This document shows, in pieces, positions 18,140-28,564 of a stretch of DNA of 64,000 nt. Origin of the DNA: Paenibacillus sp. UNC451MF (lineage in GTDB: Bacteria > Bacillota > Bacilli > Paenibacillales > NBRC-103111); contig NZ_JMLS01000012.1 in the NCBI RefSeq assembly GCF_000686845.1, positions 186,001-250,000 on the forward strand, given 5' to 3'. Below the pieces are notes generated by a model. The model ran no database searches. It saw nothing but the letters and a program-made list of their open reading frames with translations, and had not been told where the DNA came from. Each line of letters starts with the position of its first letter. The first letter of the stretch is position 1. A program made the position numbers and the translations under genes.

Positions 18140-19207
18140 GTGACTGCAGGACATAGGATGGCGGTAGGCAAAAAAATCGCACTAATCATAATAATCGTAA
18201 TCCTGGCAGGCGCTGCTGGCATCGGATGGTATGTAAGACAGATGCTGGAGCCGATGCAGCCTTCTGAGAAGCCTGTACGCGTTGTGATACCTTCCGGTAC
18301 GGGATCGTTGGCTATAGCGCAAAAGCTCGAGGAAGCAGGACTTATACGCAATGCCGCGATGTTTACGTACTATTTGAAATATAAAGGTCAAGGGGATAAG
18401 CTGCAAGCAGGTGAATATGATTTGACGCCAGGCATGACGCTTGATTCTATCGTCGACATATTAAACAAAGGATTGACGGTAAAGGAGCAGGGAACTAAAT
18501 TGACTGTTCCTGAAGGTTATACAGTGAAGCAAATTGCTGAAAAGGTTAACCAGCAGTTCGGTACAGATATCACGTTGTTCATGCAAACTGCGCAACAAAA
18601 TAAAGATTTTACTGCGCAATCGTTTTCCTACATTCCTAGTAATGCGCAGCTTAACAACAGACTGGAAGGTTACTTGTTTCCTGAGACGTACGAATGGAAG
18701 AAGGATATCAAAGTAGAGGATATGCTCGATCAAATGATGCTGGAACTGGATAAGAAGCTCGCTTCGCTTCCAGACAACTGGCAGGAGAGCTTGAAATCGC
18801 GGGGACAAAGCTTCCATCAAATGATGACTATTGCTTCTCTCATCGAAAGGGAAGTCGTTCTGGACGAAGAACGCCCCATAGTAGCAAGTGTCATCTACAA
18901 CAGGCTGCAAAAATCGATGCCGCTGCAAATCGATGCTACGATTCAGTATTTACTGGATAAACCGAAAGATCGATTATTTGAGAAGGATCTCCAAATCGAG
19001 AGTCCTTACAATACGTATCTGCATCCCGGACTGCCGCCCGGTCCAATAGCTAGTCCAAGTCTAGCCTCAATTAAAGCTGCGATACAGCCTGCTGACTCCA
19101 AGTACTTGTTTTATGTGACTAAGAAGGACGGGAGCAAGGGACATATCTTCGCGGAAACTTACGAGCAGCATCAGCAAAACATTGCGGCAAGCAAAAAGAA
19201 TCAGTAA
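18140..19207 (+). CDS. mltG: Endolytic peptidoglycan transglycosylase MltG (YceG family)
   Basis: About 355 residues. GTG 18140 fits the site GGAAGGAG at 18121-18128; a GTG at 18119 and ATG 18158 are alternatives. A single N-terminal membrane helix (IALIIIIVILAGAAGIGWYV) anchors the protein, followed by a LysM-like segment and the YceG catalytic domain with NRLEGYLFPETY, the catalytic glutamate in IASLIEREV, VIYNRL, and the late YNTY-HPGLPPGPI-P phrase. It cuts nascent glycan strands and sets their length. It corresponds to B. subtilis yrrL in the same block. Confidence 0.94.
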   Translation: MTAGHRMAVGKKIALIIIIVILAGAAGIGWYVRQMLEPMQPSEKPVRVVIPSGTGSLAIAQKLEEAGLIRNAAMFTYYLKYKGQGDKLQAGEYDLTPGMTLDSIVDILNKGLTVKEQGTKLTVPEGYTVKQIAEKVNQQFGTDITLFMQTAQQNKDFTAQSFSYIPSNAQLNNRLEGYLFPETYEWKKDIKVEDMLDQMMLELDKKLASLPDNWQESLKSRGQSFHQMMTIASLIEREVVLDEERPIVASVIYNRLQKSMPLQIDATIQYLLDKPKDRLFEKDLQIESPYNTYLHPGLPPGPIASPSLASIKAAIQPADSKYLFYVTKKDGSKGHIFAETYEQHQQNIAASKKNQ

Positions 19208-19222
19208 AGGGAGAATGGTAAG

Positions 19223-20152
19223 ATGAAAAAACCGGAGCTGTATATATCAGCAGGCTCGGCGGAAGAGGTTAAAGCTTACATCGAAGCAGGAGCAGACGCC
19301 GTTGCTGTCGGAGAGCATCGATTCGGAATGCGTCTGCCTGGAGAAATTAAGCTGGATGAGTTAAGTGAGCTTATTCCATGGGTGCATGAACGCGGAGCCA
19401 AGATTGTCGTAGTAGCTAACAAGATTATGGAAAATGATCAGCTCGCTGAGCTGGCCGAATATTTACGACGTGTCAAAGAACTGCAAGCGGATGCCGTTGT
19501 ATTCGGTGATCCGGCTGTGCTAATAGCCATTCGTCAAGGCGCCCAAGGGCTGCCGCTGCATTGGAATGCAGAGATGACCTCCACTAATTACGAGACTTCC
19601 AACTACTGGAAATCCAAGGGGGCTACACGCGTTGTGTTGGCACGTGAGCTTAACTTGGAGGAAACGCTCGAGATCAAGAGACAGCTTCCGAGTATGGAAG
19701 TCGAAGTACAAGTACATGGTATTACGAATATATACCATTCCAAACGGAGTCTGTTAACTAACTATCAAGATCATCAAGGACATGGCGATCGACGGGCTAC
19801 AGGCAGGGAAGAAGGGCTGTTTCTGATCGAGCAGGAGCGCCAGGATGAACGATATCCAGTCTATGAGGATGTCAACGGAACTCATATTATGAGCTCTGAC
19901 GATATTTGTATGCTCGAGGATTTGCATGAGCTGATGGGTGGTCAAATCGATAGCTTCCGAATTGACCCGTTGTTAAAGTCTTTGAAATATAACGTTACCG
20001 TGCTTCTAAGCTACAGAAAAGCGATTGATGCTTATTTTGCCGACCCGGAAAACTATGCTTTTCAGGAAGAATGGATGGATGCGATTCGCGAGCTTCAAGA
20101 CCCGCGGCGCGAGCTGTCGTTCGGATTCTTTTATAAAGAGCAAGTCTATTAA
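19223..20152 (+). CDS. U32 family protein, TrhP1-like (YrrN)
   Basis: A 309-residue U32 peptidase-family protein. It opens KPELYISAGSAEEVKAYIEAGADAV (quoted in pieces: ELYISAGSAEEV, EAGADAVAVG) and carries VQVHGITNIYHSKRSLLTNY and IDSFRIDPLLKSLKY. It lacks the cysteine cluster that its partner has. In B. subtilis YrrN and YrrO (TrhP1/TrhP2) are needed for 5-hydroxyuridine at tRNA position 34, using prephenate as a source. The B. subtilis gene between yrrL and yrrN, yrrM/trmR, is absent here. Sits 15 bases after mltG. Confidence 0.85.
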   Translation: MKKPELYISAGSAEEVKAYIEAGADAVAVGEHRFGMRLPGEIKLDELSELIPWVHERGAKIVVVANKIMENDQLAELAEYLRRVKELQADAVVFGDPAVLIAIRQGAQGLPLHWNAEMTSTNYETSNYWKSKGATRVVLARELNLEETLEIKRQLPSMEVEVQVHGITNIYHSKRSLLTNYQDHQGHGDRRATGREEGLFLIEQERQDERYPVYEDVNGTHIMSSDDICMLEDLHELMGGQIDSFRIDPLLKSLKYNVTVLLSYRKAIDAYFADPENYAFQEEWMDAIRELQDPRRELSFGFFYKEQVY

Positions 20153-20194
20153 TTGGCTAGTTGCAAGAATGATTATTTTAAAGGGGTTGAAATC

Positions 20195-21475
20195 ATGACT
20201 TTGGTACAGCAAGATCTACTTGGCAAGCGAATTCGCTTGGAAAAGCCCGAATTGCTTGCTCCTGCGGGCAGTCTGGAAAAATTGAAATTTGCCGTTCATT
20301 ATGGAGCGGATGCAGTCTATATCGGCGGCCAACAGTACGGATTACGCTCAAATGCCGATAATTTCACATTCGAAGAAATGCGTGAAGGCGTTGAATTCGC
20401 TGCACGCTACGGAGCCAAGGTATTCGTTGCTACGAATATATATGCTCATAACGAAGATATCGCTGGAATTGAGGACTACTTGCGCGGCATTCAGGACGCG
20501 GGAGTCGCGGCCATTATTGTTGCCGATCCGGTTATTATTGAAACCTGCAAACGTGTAGCGCCTAAGCTCGAGATTCATCTGAGCACTCAGCAATCGACGA
20601 TGAATTGGCAAGCCGTACAGTTTTGGAAAGAAGAAGGTGTAGATCGTGTCGTCTTGGCACGTGAAGCCAACATGCAGGAAATTGTGGACATCAAGAAAAA
20701 TGTTGAGGTCGAGATTGAAGTGTTCGTGCATGGAGCAATGTGCAGCTCGTATTCGGGACGCTGTGTGTTGTCCAATCATTTCACGGATCGCGACTCTAAC
20801 CGCGGAGGCTGCTGCCAATCCTGTCGCTGGAAGTATGATTTGTTTACCAGCGAGGAGGATCAGCAAGAGGGCATTAAGGAAATCCCGCTGTTTGATGAGG
20901 AGGACAATGCGTTCTCTATGAGCTCGAAGGATCTTTGCATGATCGAGCATATTCCTGATCTTGTCCGTTCGGGAGTCGACAGCTTCAAAATTGAAGGACG
21001 AATGAAAAGCGTCCATTATGTAGCTACCGTAGTGAACGCATACCGTCAAGCTATCGATGCGTATTTCGAGGATCCGGTTAATTATGAATTGAAATCGGAA
21101 TGGTTGTATGAGATTCAGAAAGCGGCCAACCGTCCTTTGAACACAGGCTTTTTCTATGACGAGCCAGGACATGAAGATCATATTTTCGAACCGGAGAATA
21201 AAGCGGCTCCTTACGACTTCGTCGGTGTAGTCATGGAATATGATGAAGCGAGCGGAGTCGCAACGATCCAGCAGCGCAATCACTTTAAGCCGGGGCAAGA
21301 GGTTGAGTTCTTTGGGCCTAAAGGCACATTCTTCAAGCAGGTGGTACCAGCTATTCACGACGAAGCCGGGCAAGAGCTGGATGCGGCGCGTCACCCGCTG
21401 CAAAGAATTAAGCTGAAGGTGGAGCAGCCGGTCAAAGCGTTTGATATGATGCGTAAAAAAATGGGTAAGGCTTAA
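20195..21475 (+). CDS. U32 family protein, TrhP2-like (YrrO)
   Basis: A 426-residue protein; ATG 20195 follows AAGGGG, and the frame before it is leader. Family features are KPELLAPAGSLEKLKFAVHYGADAVY (in pieces: ELLAPAGSLEKL, HYGADAVYIGG), VFVHGAMCSSYSGRC, then GGCCQSCRW, a cysteine set (GRC, GCCQSC, DLCM) that could bind an Fe-S cluster, and VDSFKIEGRMKS. The C-terminal 90 residues are the U32 beta-barrel-like C domain. Together with the preceding gene it should introduce 5-hydroxyuridine in tRNA. Ends the housekeeping operon. Confidence 0.9.
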   Translation: MTLVQQDLLGKRIRLEKPELLAPAGSLEKLKFAVHYGADAVYIGGQQYGLRSNADNFTFEEMREGVEFAARYGAKVFVATNIYAHNEDIAGIEDYLRGIQDAGVAAIIVADPVIIETCKRVAPKLEIHLSTQQSTMNWQAVQFWKEEGVDRVVLAREANMQEIVDIKKNVEVEIEVFVHGAMCSSYSGRCVLSNHFTDRDSNRGGCCQSCRWKYDLFTSEEDQQEGIKEIPLFDEEDNAFSMSSKDLCMIEHIPDLVRSGVDSFKIEGRMKSVHYVATVVNAYRQAIDAYFEDPVNYELKSEWLYEIQKAANRPLNTGFFYDEPGHEDHIFEPENKAAPYDFVGVVMEYDEASGVATIQQRNHFKPGQEVEFFGPKGTFFKQVVPAIHDEAGQELDAARHPLQRIKLKVEQPVKAFDMMRKKMGKA

Positions 21476-21499
21476 TAGGCCTACCATGAGGCATAGTAC

Positions 21500-21537
21500 A
21501 GGAAGTTCCTATAGAATAGGGACTTCCTTATTTTTTT
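21500..21537 (+). terminator. Rho-independent terminator of the mltG-U32 operon
   Basis: GGAAGTTCC(TAT) from 21501 pairs with (ATA)GGGACTTCC to 21527, including G-T pairs, followed by TTATTTTTTT. The spacer 21540-21759 holds a TTGACA at 21615 region without a convincing -10 box. Confidence 0.85.
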
Positions 21538-21759
21538 GTAGGAAGTTAGGCCCATGGACAAAATTCAAAAAAAGGAATATTATGCTACGTGTTACTATGG
21601 AAATGTTTATGTATTGACAAAAACTGCGCGGGTAAGTCGTCAGAACTATTTTTTTGCAATGAAAGCGATTAATTGAGAGGAAATAGGCGGACCGTGTCGA
21701 ATATCATGGTAAGCTGAGCGTCATCCCGACATACGCAGATTAACCTATTTCAGAGCAGG

Positions 21760-23937
21760 GTGGTGGGTCCTTTGAAGGGGATACTGTCTTTAGTTAGACA
21801 ATGGGCAGAAAAATTTGGAAACCGGATTAAAGCATCAAATGTACGAGGAAAAGGATCGGGCAGCCGCCAAATGGTAAAAGAAACAGCCTCCGGTTCGAGA
21901 GCTAGTCTTCGATTGGAGAATCCGTTAAAATCTGTTGGAATGAAGCTGTTTTTAATTTTCCTTGTCAGTATCTTATTTTTTGTACTTGTAGTAGGCTTTA
22001 CGTCATTCAATATTTCTAGTGGCGTGCTTCAGAAGAAGGTAGTTGATGCATCAGAGCAGACGATTATTCAGGCAGGACAGAAGCTGGATTTATTGTATGG
22101 GGTATATGAAGACTTATCCATGCAAATTTTGTTAGACGATGATATGAAGAAGCTGCTGACCGAAGTTGAAAATGTAAACAGAGGCAGCTATGACTTTTTA
22201 CAACTGAGACAAAAAATCGGAGATAAGCTGAACGTTTATACATACTCCAATAAAACAATTAAAGCGATCCACCTGCTTCGTGCAAACGGTGAGCCGCTCA
22301 GTGCTTCGGGAAGCTCCATTAGCAAGGAAACCGTAGCACAAGAAGAGTGGTACAAGAAGATCGTCGAGAATAACGGAAAAGCGACTTGGTTGGAAGCCAA
22401 ATCGAAAGGCTACGCGGATGCTACAAATGGATCCACCTTCGGGCTTGGACGCGTTTTGAAGAATACGTCAACCAATACAGCTCAAGCCATTTTGTTAATG
22501 GAAGTTAGCGTGGATGCGATCGACAAAGAGCTTGGCGATATTAAGATGGGTGACGAAGGTCAGACAATGATTCTGACTCCGGAAATGAACGTTATTTTCT
22601 CCAAGGATCGCGCCTTGATCGGAGAAAAGTCTAACTTGGATGTTGCCAAGGATTCATTAATTGAAGATTCCCACAATACAATGACAGGCAAGAAGGACAT
22701 GCAGATCGTGTACTATAAATCAGCGAAAACGAACTGGTATTTGATGGGTGCCATGCCGGTCGCTGAGCTTGTTAAGGATGCTAAGGTAATCTTCAATGTC
22801 ACATGGATTATAGCTGGTGTTGCTGCGATTATCGCAGTTGGAATTGGTATATTCGTTGCAAGAATGATCGGTCATCCGGTCGTGACTCTACGTAACCTCA
22901 TGAAAGAAGGGGAACAGGGTAACCTCACCGTACGGATGAATGTTAATAGTCAGGATGAAATCGGTCAGCTGGGGCATAGCTTTAACCAGATGATGGAGAA
23001 AATCACACAGTTGGTTCAGCAGACAAATCTTTCCGCACAAGAAGTATTGGCAACTGCGGCAGAGCTGTCGGATGCCTCGAAGAAAACAGCCGTATCAGCC
23101 AAAGAAATTGCTGTTGCTACTGAAGAGATTGCAGGCGGAGCGTCCAGCTTGGCAGTTGAATCGGAACGAGGCAATGAATTGACGCATAATATCAGTATGC
23201 AAATGAAATCGGTCATCGATTCCAACCTCGTCATGGGTACAGCTGCTTCCAGCGTTCAGTCATCTAGTGAACAAGGAATTCAGTATATGTCCGAGTTGAT
23301 CAGCAAGACTAATGAGACCGAGACGATGACTCGGGATATGGTTGACAAGGTAGACAACCTTAAGGAAAGCACGCGTTCTATCCGCAAAATTTTGGATGTA
23401 TTGAACAATCTGACGAAACAGACGAATATTTTGTCTCTGAATGCTACGATTGAAGCTGCTCGCGCAGGCGTGGCTGGCAAAGGGTTCATGGTAGTGGCTG
23501 ATGAAATTCGCAAATTGGCCGACCAGTCCCGTCAATCGATTGCTATTGTAGGGCAAGTCACTGAAACCATCCAGAAGGAAATCGACGAAACCGTTAATGC
23601 ATTGTCAAATGCTTATCCGATGTTCCAGCAGCAGATCGTTTCTGTAAAAGAAGCTGATGCGATTTTTAAAGAAGTTCACTCTCATATGAACGGCTTTATT
23701 ACTCAATTATCTGATGTAACAGAGTCTATCGATAATCTGAATGCATCCCAAGTGGTGCTGTCTGATGCGATGTCCAATGTTAGCGCCGTTGCTGAAGAGT
23801 CTTCTGCAACTTCCCAAGAGGTAGCGTCGTTAAGCTCGGAACAATTAAGCATAAGCTCTGGGCTGGTTCGCTTGTCGGACAAGCTGGAGCAGCTGTCTAA
23901 TTCACTGCAGGAATCTTTATCCAAATTTGAAGTTTAA
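21760..23937 (+). CDS. Methyl-accepting chemotaxis protein
   Basis: Up to 725 residues; GTG 21760 and TTG 21772 are both possible starts. After a basic N-terminal stretch of about 60 residues comes membrane helix 1 ([19 protein letters not shown]), a roughly 250-residue extracellular dCache-like sensor, membrane helix 2 ([19 protein letters not shown]), a HAMP domain and the long helical signalling domain. The hairpin tip with [20 protein letters not shown] and [10 protein letters not shown] is the CheA/CheW contact site. The ligand is unknown. The unusual point is the long cytoplasmic N-terminal tail before the first helix. Monocistronic, with its own terminator. Confidence 0.93.
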   Translation: MVGPLKGILSLVRQWAEKFGNRIKASNVRGKGSGSRQMVKETASGSRASLRLENPLKSVGMKLFLIFLVSILFFVLVVGFTSFNISSGVLQKKVVDASEQTIIQAGQKLDLLYGVYEDLSMQILLDDDMKKLLTEVENVNRGSYDFLQLRQKIGDKLNVYTYSNKTIKAIHLLRANGEPLSASGSSISKETVAQEEWYKKIVENNGKATWLEAKSKGYADATNGSTFGLGRVLKNTSTNTAQAILLMEVSVDAIDKELGDIKMGDEGQTMILTPEMNVIFSKDRALIGEKSNLDVAKDSLIEDSHNTMTGKKDMQIVYYKSAKTNWYLMGAMPVAELVKDAKVIFNVTWIIAGVAAIIAVGIGIFVARMIGHPVVTLRNLMKEGEQGNLTVRMNVNSQDEIGQLGHSFNQMMEKITQLVQQTNLSAQEVLATAAELSDASKKTAVSAKEIAVATEEIAGGASSLAVESERGNELTHNISMQMKSVIDSNLVMGTAASSVQSSSEQGIQYMSELISKTNETETMTRDMVDKVDNLKESTRSIRKILDVLNNLTKQTNILSLNATIEAARAGVAGKGFMVVADEIRKLADQSRQSIAIVGQVTETIQKEIDETVNALSNAYPMFQQQIVSVKEADAIFKEVHSHMNGFITQLSDVTESIDNLNASQVVLSDAMSNVSAVAEESSATSQEVASLSSEQLSISSGLVRLSDKLEQLSNSLQESLSKFEV

Positions 23938-23983
23938 ACGATATGTATCTGGCATAATCTATACACAATAAGATTCGTTAGAG

Positions 23984-24029
23984 AAAGCTTTTTTCAGGGC
24001 GTGGATTTGGTCTTGAAAAGGGCTTTTTC
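23984..24029 (+). terminator. Terminator after the chemoreceptor
   Basis: AAAGCTTTTTTC 23984-23995 pairs (with two G-T pairs) with GAAAAGGGCTTT 24015-24026, followed by more T. Confidence 0.6.
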
Positions 24030-24104
24030 TGTATGTGCCAGTGTTTGTAAATGGATGAAGAAGCTTATACTGCTAATATCCGGTCGTGAAGGGAAAAGCA
24101 GAAT

Positions 24105-25913
24105 ATGGCGAACAGCTCACAGATGAAAAAACACCGTCTTTTTTACACTTTATTACTTATTATTGCTGCATTGGTGGTGTTAAATGGCCGCTTATTTTGG
24201 GTCCAGCTAGCAGCTAGTCATAATCTATCAAGGCATCACATCAATCTCGTTGAGAATTCCGTCATTCAAAGAGAAAAGGGAATCGTATTGGATAGCGGGA
24301 GAGGTGACTTTTTCGATCGAAACGGAATCCCCTTAACAGGAAAAAGCTTATCAGTCTTGACAGTGTTCCCAGTTAATCATCATTTCCCGGAAAATAATAA
24401 AGAAACTGAAGCCCAGATGCAGATGGCTCAATTGTTGAATGTTTCCTTAGAAGAGTGGAGAAGCTTTACTCTTGCCCTGAAAGCTCCGCAGATATGGTCC
24501 GTTGACGGGAAGCCTGTTGTGCTTACGGAGCGGCAGATCGAACAAATTGAAGCGCTGAAGCTGCCTCAGACAGCCGTGACCCAATTCAAGCAGCGCTATG
24601 ATATGAAACCATTAGCCAGCCAGGTTATCGGTTTCATTGGTCAAAATCCGGACAGAATTACAAGACAATTCACGGACCAGTTTCACAGCGGAGAGCTTCA
24701 GCTCACTAGTAAAATTGGCGGGGCCGGTTTGGAAAAAAGCTTCGAGCCCTGGCTCCAAGGAGTCGGCTCAACTTCAGTGTCCCTGTTTACTGATGCCAAA
24801 ATAAATCCGCTGCAGGGCTTGGCAACAAGAGTTTTTGCACCCCAAAATGGATATTACCCCATTAAAGTCATGACGACGCTCGATGCTGGGATCCAGCAAA
24901 AGGTAGAGCAAATTATGAGAAAACTTGAGGTGAAGGAAGGCGCTGTTGTAGTACTGGATACGGAAAATGCGGACGTTGTAGCTATGGCCTCTCAACCTTA
25001 CTTTGATCCCGATCATATCGATATGGAAACGGGGTCATGGAGTAATAGAGCATTAAAAGCGGTTGCGCCAGGTTCTATATTTAAAACAGTAACGGCTGCC
25101 GCTGCATTGGAAGAGCATGCAGTTGATCTAAAGGAAACGTTTGAATGCGATGGTGAGCTTGGGAAGTATGGACTCACCTGTTGGAAAAAGGACGGGCATG
25201 GGACGATAACCTTAGAAGAAGGATATGCCCAGTCGTGTAATATCGCATTTGCCCGAATAGCCGAGCGTCTAGATGGCAGTAAGTTTGAAGAATATGCGCA
25301 TAAACTGGGCCTTGGTGTCCAAGTGGGCTGGCAGGGCGATTTTTTGCAGAAGAAGGATTTTCAATCATGGGATGCGGAGGAGCAAGGGCAGGTGTTCTCT
25401 TCTACCACTGCGCAACAGGACGGAGGGGTTAAGGCCCAAACCTCTATCGGGCAACGGGATGTACTCATAACGCCGCTTCAGGCAGCCAATATGGTAGTTA
25501 CTCTCTTACATAAGGGAAAGGTGAGTTCGCCGCGTGTGGTTAAGGAGCTTCGTTTTCGTAATGATAGGAGCATGGAGACCTTATCTGCAAAGGAAGTGGA
25601 CGGACTGAATGAACGTATCACTCCCGCCACTGCGGAGCTGCTGCTCTCTTGGATGCAGGATGTGGTGGATCACGGAACGGGGAAAGGGCTCAAGAAAGCC
25701 CAGTGGAAGTTAGCGGGTAAATCAGGTACAGCTCAGGTTGTAGACAAGCAGGGGAATGAGAAGGTCAATGAATGGTTCATCGGTTATGGACCGGTAGAGA
25801 AGCCCCGCTATGCAGTTGCGGTTCTTGTCCAAAATGCGGAGCCGGATCAAAAAAACACATCCATACCTTTATTCAATCAAGTCATGGATGTGCTGGCTGA
25901 GCCTACTCAATGA
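24105..25913 (+). CDS. Class B penicillin-binding protein (PBP2/FtsI-type transpeptidase)
   Basis: A 602-residue wall transpeptidase. One N-terminal membrane helix (residues about 11-28), a PBP dimerisation domain (about 50-230) with GDFFDRNGIPLTG, then the transpeptidase domain. The active-site motifs are all present: SIFK at 324-327, SCN at 377-379 and KSG at 539-541. It cross-links peptidoglycan on the outer face of the membrane; no glycosyltransferase domain is present. Whether it serves elongation, division or sporulation cannot be decided; it has no SpoVD-like PASTA tail. Its last seven bases overlap the convergent kinase gene. Confidence 0.92.
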   Translation: MANSSQMKKHRLFYTLLLIIAALVVLNGRLFWVQLAASHNLSRHHINLVENSVIQREKGIVLDSGRGDFFDRNGIPLTGKSLSVLTVFPVNHHFPENNKETEAQMQMAQLLNVSLEEWRSFTLALKAPQIWSVDGKPVVLTERQIEQIEALKLPQTAVTQFKQRYDMKPLASQVIGFIGQNPDRITRQFTDQFHSGELQLTSKIGGAGLEKSFEPWLQGVGSTSVSLFTDAKINPLQGLATRVFAPQNGYYPIKVMTTLDAGIQQKVEQIMRKLEVKEGAVVVLDTENADVVAMASQPYFDPDHIDMETGSWSNRALKAVAPGSIFKTVTAAAALEEHAVDLKETFECDGELGKYGLTCWKKDGHGTITLEEGYAQSCNIAFARIAERLDGSKFEEYAHKLGLGVQVGWQGDFLQKKDFQSWDAEEQGQVFSSTTAQQDGGVKAQTSIGQRDVLITPLQAANMVVTLLHKGKVSSPRVVKELRFRNDRSMETLSAKEVDGLNERITPATAELLLSWMQDVVDHGTGKGLKKAQWKLAGKSGTAQVVDKQGNEKVNEWFIGYGPVEKPRYAVAVLVQNAEPDQKNTSIPLFNQVMDVLAEPTQ

Positions 25914-27196
25914 TATGAGCTAGTATGAAGTGAAGGGATAACCAGCGAAAAGCAGGTGCCTTTCCCGACCTCACTGGTGACATCGATCTTACCGTGAATC
26001 GTCTGGATAACCCGGTATGTAACCATCATCCCGAGTCCAGTTCCTTTCTCTCTGGTGGAGTAAAATGGAGTTCCGAGTCTGCGAATTTCTTCGGGTGTCA
26101 TGCCAACGCCATGATCGATAATATCGATACAGACTGTCCGGTTTTGAATAATTCCGATAATTTTCAGCTTGCCGCCAGATGGCATGGCTTCAATTCCATT
26201 TTTACATAAGTGCATAATGCATTGAACGAACTTATCCTTGTTAGCACTAATCGTCAGCTTATCATCCAGCTGGGTTTCGATTTCAACATGACACAGCTTG
26301 GCATAAGGCTCAATCGATAGTAAGGCTTGTTCGATCAGCAGTTTGGCATCCACAAGCTCGATAGCTTCCAGATGCGGCTTGGCGAAAGCTAGATAATCGT
26401 TCACTATGGAGTGGGCCTTATCGATTTCCTCCATTACCATTGAGGTGTACAGTGTTCGCTTTTCTTCCGCTAAGTCAGGCTGCTTCAGTATTTGCATGAA
26501 GCCGCGTGCTACGGTCATCGGATTTCTGATTTCATGAGCAAAGGAAGCGGCTAATTCGCTGAGCACATTCATTTTATCCGATTGTTGAACTTGATGGCGG
26601 AGCCGCGTATTCGCTCTGATTTGCTCGACGACATACACGACCAGTCCCATAGTTATAGCACAGAATAAACTGTAGGAGCTGAAGTAGGTCCAATATTGGA
26701 GATCCATCTTTTGCTCGGTAAACCAGAAGGCTATGCAGGAATAAAGAGTGGAGATAATGCCTAGGCATAAGCCAAGAATGAACCCTGACGTTACATTTTT
26801 AGTCTTGGTTTGATCCATAATGTAGGGTTTGAAGCATTTGACTAGCAAGATTAGTGTCATAAGAAGAGCAGTGCTAACCACGAGTGCGACAGGATTTCCA
26901 CCCAGAATTAGTCGATGTGCAAGAATAGCAAGCATAACCCACAGCGATGGAAGGAACCCGGCATACAGCATGCACACGGCTAACGGTATCAGTCTGAAGT
27001 CATAAAAAAATCCGGAAGAAAACCGGAAGGGGTATGTCATGCACAATATGGCTATGATCGTTGATAAGATAGCGATAACCCGTTTATTGGTTGTTGAATG
27101 ATTAAGACTATGCCGATCTCCCCAAAATAACTGATACAACATGACAGGAGTAATAATAATAAGCATGTTCAGAAACAGTTGATTAAATAAGTTCAA
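25907..27196 (-). CDS. Orphan membrane sensor histidine kinase, KinB-like
   Basis: A 429-residue kinase with five or six membrane helices in the first 190 residues and no large extracellular domain, the layout of KinB/5TMR-type sporulation kinases. The phospho-accepting histidine is His221 in SFAHEIRNPMTVARGF; the ATPase domain shows MHLCKNGIEAMPSGG (N box), IDHGVGMTPEEI (G1) and GTGLGMMVTYRVI (G2). No response regulator gene is adjacent, which fits a phosphorelay kinase feeding Spo0F. Convergent with the PBP gene; the stops overlap by seven bases with no room for a terminator. Confidence 0.88.
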   Translation of the reverse strand: MNLFNQLFLNMLIIITPVMLYQLFWGDRHSLNHSTTNKRVIAILSTIIAILCMTYPFRFSSGFFYDFRLIPLAVCMLYAGFLPSLWVMLAILAHRLILGGNPVALVVSTALLMTLILLVKCFKPYIMDQTKTKNVTSGFILGLCLGIISTLYSCIAFWFTEQKMDLQYWTYFSSYSLFCAITMGLVVYVVEQIRANTRLRHQVQQSDKMNVLSELAASFAHEIRNPMTVARGFMQILKQPDLAEEKRTLYTSMVMEEIDKAHSIVNDYLAFAKPHLEAIELVDAKLLIEQALLSIEPYAKLCHVEIETQLDDKLTISANKDKFVQCIMHLCKNGIEAMPSGGKLKIIGIIQNRTVCIDIIDHGVGMTPEEIRRLGTPFYSTREKGTGLGMMVTYRVIQTIHGKIDVTSEVGKGTCFSLVIPSLHTSSYH

Positions 27197-27327
27197 ATGT
27201 GATCACCTTATGCGAATGATGTGAGCGGTTGAATAACGACTCTAACCTAGTGTATTCGACAAAAATACATATTTTCCTACAAAAGATTTGAAAAAAGGAA
27301 ACAATGTCCTAAATCTAACGATTAGAC

Positions 27328-28386
27328 TCAGGAGAATGTAAGAGGAATCGTCCACTGGGCATTCTCAATCCAGCTTCGGTCGCTAAATTCTCTGGCTTTA
27401 AGAATAACCTGATGGCTATACACTTCTACATATAATCCTTGCGCGGCAGTACCGGTTTGGCCGGGGAGCACACTACGAGTTCTGCCAACGGAGGCATTAT
27501 TAAACCAATGGAACGTATTTTGCCGATTGTAGTGGTCTTCATTGACAAAATTACGGTGAGTATGACCGGATAGTACAAAAACGTTACGATATGGAGCAAG
27601 GATTTCCCGAAAAGCCTTAGCTCTTATTAATTGATGTGTTCGTCCGTCACTGCCAATCTCGGGAAGCGGCTGGTGAATGAAGACGATTGCAGGTTTTCCG
27701 TCCTCATGAGCTTTCATTGTATCCTTCAACCACTCTAATTGGGCATCTGAGTACCAAGCTCCCTCACCAACATCTGATTTCTCCTGTACGTACAATTCCT
27801 GCGAGACCATTATGAGATGAACGTCATTGATCCAGACATCCGTATAGGGCCTATTCTCATACCCGATAAAAGACTGAAATCGCTCACGGGACATTGCGTC
27901 CGTTTTTCCATTGGGCATAGTTTCCGTTGAAAAGGCACCTTGATCTGTTAACCATATATCATAGTAATCATGGTTCCCCATATTGGCATAGAGCGGAGGC
28001 AAAGTATATTGATTTAAAATACTCCGGAGCAGCTTGTAATCGCTTTCTCTTCCGAAATCAGTTAAATCGCCGCCAAGTACGATAGCATCCAGAGGATGTT
28101 CCCAATCTCTAATATCTTGCAGAGCCATATGAAGCTTATCGGTCATGGAGGATTCACCGACGGAAATATGAAGGTCGCTAAGCAGGAAAAAGGAGAGCTG
28201 CTTTTCTTTGGATGGTTCGGGTTTAATCGGTGCTGGCTCTACCGCTTTAGGTTCAATGACCGGTTCAGGATCCGAATCAGCCTGTGCGATCCAGCGACGA
28301 AGATAAGGTGCGCTAAGTCCGACACCACCAGCAAGAACAGCAAGAGAGAACAACATTTTTTTTACAAAATTACGACGTGTTAACAC
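27328..28386 (-). CDS. Tat-exported metallophosphoesterase
   Basis: A 352-residue calcineurin-like phosphoesterase. The N-terminus MLTRRNFVKKMLF followed by a hydrophobic stretch is a twin-arginine signal, so the enzyme is folded before export. The metal site motifs are in order: SDLHIS, GGDLTDFG, GNHDYYD, IHQPLPE and SGHTHRN. The substrate is not known; related Tat-exported enzymes act on phosphodiesters or wall-linked phosphates. It has a Pro/Glu-rich linker at residues about 38-62. Separate from both neighbours. Confidence 0.88.
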   Translation of the reverse strand: MLTRRNFVKKMLFSLAVLAGGVGLSAPYLRRWIAQADSDPEPVIEPKAVEPAPIKPEPSKEKQLSFFLLSDLHISVGESSMTDKLHMALQDIRDWEHPLDAIVLGGDLTDFGRESDYKLLRSILNQYTLPPLYANMGNHDYYDIWLTDQGAFSTETMPNGKTDAMSRERFQSFIGYENRPYTDVWINDVHLIMVSQELYVQEKSDVGEGAWYSDAQLEWLKDTMKAHEDGKPAIVFIHQPLPEIGSDGRTHQLIRAKAFREILAPYRNVFVLSGHTHRNFVNEDHYNRQNTFHWFNNASVGRTRSVLPGQTGTAAQGLYVEVYSHQVILKAREFSDRSWIENAQWTIPLTFS

Positions 28387-28564
28387 AGCTCATCATCCTA
28401 TCCGGTGAAGTACGTTGATAAGGTTTGCTTCCATTATAACTGCACCCAAGTACGATCACAATAAAGGAATGGCCTAGAATATAATCACCTTAACATTTTT
28501 TTATAGGAATGTTTAAGAAGTAGTCGGCATAAAAATAAAATGTAAGTTATTTTTAGTTAGTGAC

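Noticed and set aside
20348-21487. Long minus-strand frame opposite the second U32 gene
   Set aside because: Shadow of a certain gene; no motif and unlikely composition.
21600-21759. Promoter for the chemoreceptor at the TTGACA near 21615
   Set aside because: No acceptable -10 box at 16-18 bases; left as unassigned upstream sequence.
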